Positions 8,810 to 15,358 of a stretch of 40,999 bases of DNA are shown here, piece by piece. The position numbers and the translations under genes were made by a program. The DNA is taken from contig JAMDDR010000391.1 of NCBI GenBank assembly GCA_023488685.1, positions 1-40,999 of the forward strand, in the 5' to 3' direction. The stretch's first letter is position 1; every line of letters begins with the position of its first letter. Under the pieces are notes generated by a model. That model did no database searches. It worked only from the letters and a program-made list of their open reading frames with translations, and was not told the DNA's origin. Source of the stretch: Chloroflexota bacterium (GTDB taxonomy: Bacteria > Chloroflexota > Anaerolineae > J036 > Brachytrichaceae).

Positions 8810-9277
8810 TCATTTGTCACTGATCATCCGCCGTTTCTCGTCTGTTGGAATCATCTGCCAATATACATCCACACCTAGATCACGCAGTTGTTGCAGGGAC
8901 TTCAATTCCCCGCCTGAAGCGGCAATGCTGCGCCAGATCAGCTTCCGCCCCGGCGCCATACCTATCCCGCCCACGTTCAACTCGCCATAGCGGTAGGACT
9001 TGTACAGCCGGGCCGCGGCATCAACGCTCTTTAATAGCACGAGCGTGTGGGTTGTATCGGTCTCTGCTTGCGCCAGCAAGCTGGCTGCCACCTCGACGGT
9101 CGCCACGCGCAACTGGATCGATGCCGGCATGGCCAGTTGCATGATCTGTTGGGTGAATGGATCGGCGGCCGTGGCATCATCTGCCACGAGGATCTGGTCG
9201 ATATTGAGAACGCGCGCCCAGACAGCCATCACCTGGCCGTGAATCAGGCGGTCGTCGATGCGGATCAGGCTGATCAT
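8810..9277 (-). CDS. PTS mannose/fructose/sorbose-family EIIB
   Basis: Cytoplasmic phosphocarrier of a mannose-type PTS: receives phosphate from EIIA and passes it to the incoming sugar. The N-terminus ISLIRIDDRLIHGQV carries the conserved phosphorylation site His at residue 13, and the 155-residue length matches the EIIB family. The stop overlaps a possible start of the EIIC-EIID gene by four bases. The start is fixed by the family-typical N-terminus, yet no Shine-Dalgarno sequence precedes it; the bases before the ATG (GGATGATCCTCCTTC) instead resemble the 3' end of 16S rRNA. No EIIA, HPr or EI gene is in the window, so phosphate donors must be elsewhere or the system is not used in the usual way. 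Confidence 0.9.
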   Translation of the reverse strand: MISLIRIDDRLIHGQVMAVWARVLNIDQILVADDATAADPFTQQIMQLAMPASIQLRVATVEVAASLLAQAETDTTHTLVLLKSVDAAARLYKSYRYGELNVGGIGMAPGRKLIWRSIAASGGELKSLQQLRDLGVDVYWQMIPTDEKRRMISDK

Positions 9278-9312
9278 GAAGGAGGATCATCCATGGATGT
9301 CTATATGAAAAA

Positions 9313-9339
9313 TCGCAAAGGGCAGGTTGCGCCTGCCCT
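9313..9339 (-). terminator. Rho-independent terminator after tRNA-Val
   Basis: On the minus strand an 8-bp perfect stem (AGGGCAGG with CCTGCCCT, positions 9339-9332 and 9326-9319) with a 5-base loop begins 7 bases after the tRNA 3' end. It is followed by a T-rich run TTTGCGATTTTT. It separates the tRNA transcript from the PTS operon start at 9277. Confidence 0.7.
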
Positions 9340-9345
9340 CTTCAA

Positions 9346-9419
<74 letters not shown>

Positions 9420-9430
9420 AAGTAGGCACT

Positions 9431-9458
9431 ATTATACATAGTTTGCTTGTGCTCGCAA
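9431..9458 (-). promoter_or_regulatory. Sigma70-type promoter of tRNA-Val
   Basis: On the minus strand TTGCGA (9458-9453) is followed by a 16-base spacer and a consensus TATAAT (9436-9431), ending 11 bases before the mature tRNA 5' end at 9419. The -10 box is perfect and the -35 box matches TTGACA at four of six positions. Confidence 0.7.
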
Positions 9459-9480
9459 CCGATTTTTCGCGGACTTCCGT

Positions 9481-9584
9481 TTCTTGGTGTCCTTGGTGGC
9501 CTTGCTCGGGGCGCTTTCATCCAGATCGTCATAAGAGCGGGTGATACATATTCCTCTTGGTGTTCTTGGCGGCCTTGGTGGTTG
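9481..9584. repeat. Two copies of a CTTGGTG-type short repeat
   Basis: Copy one (9481-9504) and copy two (about 9554-9582) both read as runs of CTTGGTG/CTTGGCGG, with the shared arrangement TCTTGGTGT-CTTGG-GGCCTTG. They sit in a 400-base spacer between the tRNA promoter and the gene remnant at 9819. Similar CCAAGGACACCAAG-type repeats are known from spacers of several bacterial phyla; function unknown. No coding frame with protein-like content was seen here. Confidence 0.6.
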
Positions 9585-9596
9585 GTCTAGCGTTCG

Positions 9597-9700
9597 GTTG
9601 TCAGTTGTCAGTAGGGCCTGACGACCGGTTGTCAGCCCGTTTTGACAACTGACATCTGACAACTGTTGTCAGCAGTTGTCAGGCCGCTACTGACAACTGG
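9597..9700. repeat. Cluster of TTGTCAG/CTGACAA repeats forming a long inverted repeat
   Basis: About eight copies of TTGTCAG or its complement CTGACAA fall in 104 bases. The outer arms CAGTTGTCAGTAG (9602-9614) and CTACTGACAACTG (9687-9699) are perfectly complementary over 13 bases, and pairing continues with one bulge through GGCCTGAC against GTCAGGCC, so a stem of about 20 pairs can form. Smaller TTGTCAG hairpins are possible inside. Could be a non-coding mobile repeat; no gene is present. Confidence 0.65.
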
Positions 9701-9757
9701 GCACCCTTCCGTAGGTTAGGCCAACTACCTGCGGTAGGAATTGCCTTTTTCATGGAC

Positions 9758-9789
9758 GTTCAGTGCGCATCCTCAGATGCGCGCTGAAC
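9758..9789. other. Strong hairpin downstream of the gene remnant, terminator-like but without a T run
   Basis: GTTCAGTGCGCATC pairs with GATGCGCGCTGAAC over 14 bases with one G-T pair and a four-base loop. It lies 30 bases beyond the stop of the minus-strand frame ending at 9819. On the minus strand the stem is followed by GTCCATGAAAAAGG rather than a T run, so intrinsic termination is doubtful; it may stabilise the mRNA end. Confidence 0.5.
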
Positions 9790-9818
9790 AGAGTCCTGGG
9801 GTACGGGTTGGCTCGCGC

Positions 9819-10291
9819 TTAGCGATTCCAGGTAATCTCGATCTCTCCTGACCCTGACGATTGGAGCGTGCACTGCCCAGTTGGGCTGGTCACAGCTTGT
9901 TGAACGGCGTGCCCGATTCGAACAGCTACTGTTGTGTTGGGAAGCAGATGGCCGAAGCGGAGGGCGGTCTCCATCTCGTTATCAAGCGTCACTTGACACA
10001 TGAGACGGTTCGTCTCGATCCTGGAACCTGTGATGAGCGCCGGCCGGTCGGTTGCCAGTAGCAGCGTGCCGTTGAGCTGTACGGACAGGCCATCCGGCCC
10101 TGTTTCGACGTCCAGTACGCCTTCTGCGACGCGGATGCCCCGGATGCTGGCGCTTGCGCGATTTAGATTGCCAAAACGCCAACCGCCCCATGGCTCGGCG
10201 TCGGCCAGCTCTTGCATGGCAATGTAGGCCAGCAACGCGCCCCAGGTGTGAGCGTTTTGAACACTGTCGTGTTCGATGGCTTTGCAGGCAT
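9819..10291 (-). pseudogene. Broken or frameshifted gene of unknown function
   Basis: The protein-like frame ends at 9819 and can be read 138 residues back to a TTG at 10235. It stays open further upstream, in protein-like codons (KAIEHDSVQNAHTWGALLAY), to about 10310, with no start. A well placed ribosome site AGGAGGGAG (10304-10296) and an ATG at 10291 exist, but that ATG is in another frame, which closes after 42 codons. A single missing base in the GGGG run at 10243-10240 (or a -1 slip there) would join the two frames into about 157 residues. So this is a 5'-truncated remnant, a sequencing error or a frameshifted gene. The C-terminal part looks like a beta-rich domain (GPDGLSVQLNGTLLLAT). 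It follows the GT4 gene by 14 bases and may have been in its operon. No family recognised. Confidence 0.5.
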
Positions 10292-10305
10292 GTCGCTCCC
10301 TCCTG

Positions 10306-11448
10306 TCACATCAAGCTGCGATAGACGTCGACGGTCTCAGCGGCGATGCGTCCCATCGTGTAGTGCGCCAGCACGCGGGCGCGGCCGCGCCCGGACAGCT
10401 CCTCGCGCAACGCCGGCTGCTCGATCAGCTTGATCACCTGGGCACGCAAGGCCTCGATGTCATTCTCGTGAAAAGTCAGCCCTGCGTCGCCAATCACATT
10501 GGGAATTTCCCCGCATGTCGAGCCAATCACCGGCACGCCGCAGGCCATCGCTTCGATCAACACGCGCCCAAACTGTTCCTTCCAGTTCACCTGCGTGCGT
10601 GAAGGGAGGACGAGTGCGTCGAGTTGTGCGTAAACCGACGGCATCTGAGTCGATGGCACTCCGGGTGTGAACTGGACCCGGCCAACCACCCCCAGCGAGG
10701 TGGCGAGGGCGCGCAGGTTAGAGAGTTCATCGCCTGTCCCGATAATTGCCAGACGCACCATCTTGGGCAGCCCGCTCAGCGCATGGATGGCCAGGTCGAC
10801 CCCTTTCTCCTTGACCAATCGGCCCACATAGCCGATGGTGAAGAACAGGTCATTTGCGAGACGGCCTGCGAGACGGCCTGCGAGACGGCTTGCGAGACGG
10901 CCACTGCTTCTATCCGGATGAAACACATTCTCATCAATGCCGAATTGTGGGATGAGATGGATCGCGCGCCGGTATCCCTTCGCACGCAGCACGCCGGCGG
11001 CCTCATTGTTCCCTGCGATGGCTGCGTCGGCATGGGCCAGCACGTAGCGCTCCATCCAACGAAATGGGGGCGGGTAACGGCGTAGCAGGTTTTGCCACGA
11101 AAAAAACACGGTCTTTGCACCCACGGCTCGCGCAGTGCGTAACGCCAGGTAGGTGGCCGTGTTATAGGGCTCCTCGTCGATGTGGACGACCTGAGGGTGC
11201 GTGCGCACGAGAGCCTGGCGCAGGGTGGGGTAGTAATGCAAGTGAAAGTTGCCGTTGAAGCGGATGGGGACTGCGTCCAGCGCGTAACCCTTGACGTGGG
11301 CACGCTCCAGCATGGTTGCCGTTTTGCTGGTTCGCCAGGATGGTGGCGCTAGCACGGTGAGTTCGACGTCGTCGCATTCGGCAATATATTCGCACTTGCG
11401 CTGATAGGCGCCGACGACTAAGGCTTTGGAGAGCATGGTGACGCGCAT
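10306..11448 (-). CDS. Glycosyltransferase family 4 (GT-B fold)
   Basis: Transfers a nucleotide-activated sugar to a lipid or polysaccharide acceptor in the cytoplasm. The 380 residues show an N-terminal acceptor domain (HIDEEPYNTATYLAL), the start of the donor domain TIGYVGRLVKEKGVDLAI, and the donor-binding motif FGRVLIEAMACGVPVIGSTC with the conserved EX7E-type region. Between the two domains, residues about 183-198 are four copies of GRLA or SRLA, encoded by a 12-base tandem repeat at 10855-10902. The linker position should tolerate length change. It is divergent from the GT39-like gene with only 33 bases between starts; no clear ribosome site is seen. Acceptor and sugar unknown; neighbours suggest surface glycan synthesis. 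Confidence 0.88.
   Translation of the reverse strand: MRVTMLSKALVVGAYQRKCEYIAECDDVELTVLAPPSWRTSKTATMLERAHVKGYALDAVPIRFNGNFHLHYYPTLRQALVRTHPQVVHIDEEPYNTATYLALRTARAVGAKTVFFSWQNLLRRYPPPFRWMERYVLAHADAAIAGNNEAAGVLRAKGYRRAIHLIPQFGIDENVFHPDRSSGRLASRLAGRLAGRLANDLFFTIGYVGRLVKEKGVDLAIHALSGLPKMVRLAIIGTGDELSNLRALATSLGVVGRVQFTPGVPSTQMPSVYAQLDALVLPSRTQVNWKEQFGRVLIEAMACGVPVIGSTCGEIPNVIGDAGLTFHENDIEALRAQVIKLIEQPALREELSGRGRARVLAHYTMGRIAAETVDVYRSLM
10855..10902. repeat. In-frame 12-bp tandem repeat (four copies) in the GT4 gene
   Basis: Four consecutive units TGCGAGACGGCC (the third ends GCT) at 10855-10866, 10867-10878, 10879-10890 and 10891-10902. On the coding strand each encodes Gly/Ser-Arg-Leu-Ala. Near-identity at the DNA level indicates recent expansion by slippage. 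Confidence 0.9.
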
Positions 11449-11481
11449 CGACTGGGATTGTAACTGTTAAAATCTGCGTGC

Positions 11482-13692
11482 ATGTCAGCATTGCTCAAGC
11501 GTTGGCGCGATTGGCTGCCACTGCTCATCATCCTCGCCGTGGGCGCAACTCTGCGTTTCTACCAGATTGGCTGGCTTCCACCTGGGCTGTATCGTGACGA
11601 AGCCTTCTACGGATTGGATGCGTTGAACGTATTACGCGGGCATCCAGCCCTGTACTTTGCCGCCAACAACGGGCGCGAAGGGATGTTTATGTATATGCTC
11701 GCGGGGAGTATCGCGCTGTTTGGCCGTACTCCGGAAGCATTGCGCATCACTTCCGCCGCCATCGGTACGGCCACGATCCTGGCCATCTACTTTGCCGGGC
11801 GCAATCTCTTCTCGCATCGCATTGGTGTGCTGAGCGCCGCAATTCTGGCGCTAACGTTCTGGCACCTGGCGATCAGCCGAGTGGCATTCCGCGCCATAAC
11901 ACTACCTCTGTTGCTGTGCCTGACGGTGGCGTTCGGTGCGGCAACCCTGCGCGGATTATCGTCAAACACACGCACGTCGCCGTGGCTGGCGTTTGCTGCC
12001 GGAGTGTGTTTTGGTTTAACCTTCTATACCTACTCCTCAGCTCAATTCCTGTGGCCGCTGGCCGGCGCGTTCGCGTTAATCGTGCTCGTAGAGCGGGCGT
12101 TCAGAAACGGGGCGTTGAGAAACGGGACGTTCAGAAACCCGATTTCGGCAGCGCAGACGCTGCGCAGAACGTTGTACGCAACGCGAAATCGGGTTTCTTA
12201 TTCCGCCTCTGTATTTGTATTCCTCGCCGGCGTCTTGCTCGTATTGGCGCCTTTCCTGGTATGGCTAATGCGCCATGCCGATCTTTACTTCATGCGTGCA
12301 GAGCAGGTATCGATCCTCAGCCCAACGATCAATCACGGCGACGTGTGGGGGACGCTGTGGGGCAACTGGCTAAAAGCTGCTGGGATGTTCGTGTTCCAGG
12401 GAGACCGGATCTGGCGTCACAATCTATCATTACGGCCCGTGTTTGATGGCGTGATTGCGACGACATTTGTGCTGGGTGTGCTGGTGAGTGCCTGGCGTGT
12501 GTGGCGTGTGGGACGGTTGGTCGCGGATGCCACAAAAGCGGCAGGTTATTCATCATTGTTCATCCTGCTTTGGTTGGTGATCTTCCTGATTCCCACCGTT
12601 CTGGCCGAGGATACGCCCCACTTCCTGCGCGCCATTGGCGCTTTGCCCGTCGCGTGTATCATGGCAGCGGTGGGGCTGGAGGCGCTGCTGGCATGGTTGT
12701 CGCGGCGTGGCCTGCTAAACCTCTACTTCGGTCGTATCCGGCGGCTGGTCAGCCCGCCGGCGTTAGTGGCGGCGGTGGTGCTGGTTGTGACTGCTGTCAG
12801 CACGGTCAGCGACTATTTTGAGGTATATGCCCACAAAGACATGACGGCATATTGGCTGGAAGCACATAATGTGCCATTGGCACAGGCCATCAACCAATAT
12901 GCCCATACCCACCCGCCGCAAACGGTGTGGTTGGAGGATCGACTTGCCAACGACAACCCTGCACTTCGTTTTCTGTCACCGGATGTGGAACAAGGACATG
13001 TCACGATCATATCCGTTGGACAACCACCCGTGGCTCCATCACGGGCACAGGTTCTGCTGTTGGTCGATCCCAATCATGATTGGACAGCGTTGCGCAATGC
13101 ATTGCCGCCCAGCAGCACATTGAGCGTGAGTGAAGGGCCGCTGGCGCAGGGTGACCTGGATCCATCCCCTCATCGTGCGTTCATCGCCATACAAGCGGAT
13201 CCGTACGATGCAACGGAACGGAATGCGGCTATACTAGAGCAAGGCATATCGTTAAAGCAAGTGGGTGTTGGCGCAGGCACCGGGGTCCCTGTCGGTACGA
13301 ACCAGTTACCCATTAGCAATGATCAACTGTTTCAACCACCGTTTGTGCAAACACTCACGTCCGAGGCTCGGACCGTATATACTTTTACGTTGTTTTGGAG
13401 TACCACGCGACCGCTTACAGAGGATTACGCCGTTTTTGTGCATTGGGTGCGCGGCGGCCAGGTGATCGCGCAGCATGATAGTAGCCCTGTCAATGGTTAT
13501 CTGCCCATGCCGGTCTGGCGTGCCGGCGATGTCATTGCCGATCAGCATGTGTTGCAGGTGCCGGGGGGGCTACAGAAGGGTGACCAGGTGCGCACTGGCA
13601 TCTACCGGCGCTCGGACAACACCCGGCTGCGTTTGATGGGTCAGGATGGCAGCACGTTGACGGATTCGATCATCGTCATTGATGCACGCTGA
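11482..13692 (+). CDS. GT-C glycosyltransferase, GT39/ArnT-like, with C-terminal beta-sandwich
   Basis: A polytopic membrane enzyme expected to use a lipid-linked sugar donor and act on the outside of the membrane. The first extracytoplasmic loop holds the acidic motif LYRDEAFYGLDAL (D39, E40), typical of PMT/ArnT enzymes, followed by about ten hydrophobic segments to residue 450. Residues about 206-240 are an unusual loop built from three 15-base tandem repeats (AFRNG, ALRNG, TFRNP) and a DNA hairpin. Residues about 633-736 form a soluble tail (TLFWSTTRPLTEDYAVFVHW, GDVIADQHVLQVPGG) that also ends the proteins at 15359 and 23725. At 736 residues it is larger than typical GT39 members because of that tail. 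It starts a plus-strand run of surface and export genes. Confidence 0.85.
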   Translation: MSALLKRWRDWLPLLIILAVGATLRFYQIGWLPPGLYRDEAFYGLDALNVLRGHPALYFAANNGREGMFMYMLAGSIALFGRTPEALRITSAAIGTATILAIYFAGRNLFSHRIGVLSAAILALTFWHLAISRVAFRAITLPLLLCLTVAFGAATLRGLSSNTRTSPWLAFAAGVCFGLTFYTYSSAQFLWPLAGAFALIVLVERAFRNGALRNGTFRNPISAAQTLRRTLYATRNRVSYSASVFVFLAGVLLVLAPFLVWLMRHADLYFMRAEQVSILSPTINHGDVWGTLWGNWLKAAGMFVFQGDRIWRHNLSLRPVFDGVIATTFVLGVLVSAWRVWRVGRLVADATKAAGYSSLFILLWLVIFLIPTVLAEDTPHFLRAIGALPVACIMAAVGLEALLAWLSRRGLLNLYFGRIRRLVSPPALVAAVVLVVTAVSTVSDYFEVYAHKDMTAYWLEAHNVPLAQAINQYAHTHPPQTVWLEDRLANDNPALRFLSPDVEQGHVTIISVGQPPVAPSRAQVLLLVDPNHDWTALRNALPPSSTLSVSEGPLAQGDLDPSPHRAFIAIQADPYDATERNAAILEQGISLKQVGVGAGTGVPVGTNQLPISNDQLFQPPFVQTLTSEARTVYTFTLFWSTTRPLTEDYAVFVHWVRGGQVIAQHDSSPVNGYLPMPVWRAGDVIADQHVLQVPGGLQKGDQVRTGIYRRSDNTRLRLMGQDGSTLTDSIIVIDAR
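12097..12198. repeat. 15-bp tandem repeats plus nested inverted repeats inside the GT39-like gene
   Basis: Three 15-base units, GCGTTCAGAAACGGG (12097-12111), GCGTTGAGAAACGGG (12112-12126) and ACGTTCAGAAACCCG (12127-12141), are followed by a perfect 15-base inverted repeat AGAAACCCGATTTCG (12133-12147) with CGAAATCGGGTTTCT (12184-12198). Inside this sits a GCAGCG-CAGA-CGCTGC hairpin (12148-12163) and CGTTGTACGCAACG. The whole block stays in frame with the gene. Confidence 0.9.
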
Positions 13693-13760
13693 AATGACGT
13701 CCATTCTGGGTTTATCGTATACTGTGTATGCAGAAGTGCATCGCAGTTTAAAACGAAGAC

Positions 13761-15308
13761 ATGAGCGAGAATAAAACACACACTCCAAGCACAAACGTAA
13801 CACTGGGTTGTGCATCCAAACTCAGCTTGCATCATGGTCTATTGGTGGCCTGCGTGTTTGCGTTGGTGATTGTGTCCACAGTGACACCGGCAGCGACCTA
13901 TGCGCAGGACGAAAACGTGCTCTTCAATGAGGGTTTTGAGGGCGAATTCAAGGGTGATCCTTATTGCAAGAGCGGCACATGCAACGTGCCTTCAGGATGG
14001 GGTGTATGGTTCATTCCCCGGCGTGAGACCGATCAGCCTGGGATCAACTTCCAGCCACAATATGTGCAGGTCAAGTCTGCCAATCGCGTGAAGAGTGGCT
14101 CGGCGGCCCAGCACATCTATACGGAAAACGCCACGCACACGGGTGGAATCTTCCGCATCGTGACCAATGTCAAAGTCGGCTCGAAATTGCGGTTTAGCGC
14201 ATGGGGTGAATCGTGGTCTACCAATGACGAAAGTCCCATTTCAGCACGCCCATCGCCAGATATCAAGCTGAAGATTGGCATCGATCCCATGGGAGGCAAC
14301 AATGGCCAGGCCAGTCCGCTGAATGGACAGGTGGTCTGGTCAGAGGAGCACGACGCGAAAGACAGCTTCACTCAGTTCACGGTCGAGGCGGAAGCGAAAT
14401 CTCAAACGGTCATCGTTTACATGTATTCGACCATGAAAGAGCCGGTGCGGCACAACGAAGTGTTTTGGGACGATGCTGTGTTGGAATACACCGCGCCACC
14501 ACCCACGGCGACGGTTACCCCTACACTGGAAGCGGGCGGCTCGGTGACAGATGCAACGGGTGCGCAGGCTGCAGGGACAGCGCCAGCGGAAACGCCGACC
14601 AGCGCACCGACCGTCCAGGCGTCGAGTGGAATCACACACACTGTGGTCGAGGGCGACACGCTCTTCGCGATTGCCCTCAAATATGATAAATCAGTGGAAG
14701 AGATCAAGCGGCTGAATAATCTGAGCAACGATCTTTTGCAGATCGGGCAGGTGCTGATCATCGAGCCGCCGACCGAGGCTGTCTCCATTCCCGCAGCCGA
14801 GGCCACTGCAGCGCAGGCTGTGCCTTCCGCTTCACCCACGCCGGACACGGGTGCGCTGTGTGTGCAAGCCTACTTTGACAATAACGGCAACGGCGAGCGT
14901 GACGATGGAGAGGAACTGGTGCCGAATGTGTTGTTTAACTTGACTGCTAATGATGTGGCGGTGCAGAGTTACACGACCGATGGCGCCAATGAACCCTATT
15001 GTATTGGCAACCTGAACGCCGGCGCGTACACGGTCGCCGCGACGATCATGCCAGCCTATAACGCCACGACGCCATTGAACGACACGGCTAACATCCCTGG
15101 AGGCGAGGCTGTGCAGTTCGCCGTGGGCTTGCGTCGTGTGTCGGATGGCAATCAGATGGTCGAAGTGACCGGTACACCCGTGGTGAAGGTTGCGGCGAGT
15201 AGCGCCCCTAATATCCTGGCGATTCTTGCGACGATCGTCGGAGGGTTGATCATTCTTGGCGCTATAGGCGCGGGCATGCTGTTCTTCCTGCAAAGCCGAA
15301 GGTTGTAG
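13761..15308 (+). CDS. Secreted, membrane-anchored LysM protein with carbohydrate-binding-like and SdrD-B-like domains
   Basis: A cell-surface protein of 515 residues. A long N-terminal signal (hydrophobic about 25-45, ending near TPAATYAQ) is followed by a jelly-roll-like domain (about 50-250) beginning NVLFNEGFEGEF, of the kind seen in carbohydrate-binding modules. A Thr/Pro/Ala linker leads to one LysM domain at about 291-335 (HTVVEGDTLFAIALKYDKSV), which binds peptidoglycan or chitin-like glycans. Residues about 365-460 resemble a SdrD B/Cna-B stalk repeat (YFDNNGNGERDDGEELVPNV, with Ca-type acidic residues). A C-terminal membrane segment and the short tail LQSRRL anchor it. The PTPS-related gene starts 50 bases downstream, so they are probably co-transcribed. 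Likely a structural or glycan-binding surface protein. Confidence 0.85.
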   Translation: MSENKTHTPSTNVTLGCASKLSLHHGLLVACVFALVIVSTVTPAATYAQDENVLFNEGFEGEFKGDPYCKSGTCNVPSGWGVWFIPRRETDQPGINFQPQYVQVKSANRVKSGSAAQHIYTENATHTGGIFRIVTNVKVGSKLRFSAWGESWSTNDESPISARPSPDIKLKIGIDPMGGNNGQASPLNGQVVWSEEHDAKDSFTQFTVEAEAKSQTVIVYMYSTMKEPVRHNEVFWDDAVLEYTAPPPTATVTPTLEAGGSVTDATGAQAAGTAPAETPTSAPTVQASSGITHTVVEGDTLFAIALKYDKSVEEIKRLNNLSNDLLQIGQVLIIEPPTEAVSIPAAEATAAQAVPSASPTPDTGALCVQAYFDNNGNGERDDGEELVPNVLFNLTANDVAVQSYTTDGANEPYCIGNLNAGAYTVAATIMPAYNATTPLNDTANIPGGEAVQFAVGLRRVSDGNQMVEVTGTPVVKVAASSAPNILAILATIVGGLIILGAIGAGMLFFLQSRRL

Positions 15309-15358
15309 ATTCAACCGCCAAACGCCGCAACACCCACCGGCGCAGGGCACAAATTGTC

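Noticed and set aside
9597..9700. CRISPR-like array of TTGTCAG repeats
   Set aside because: Repeats are only about seven bases, in both orientations, with no regular spacer length and no cas genes.
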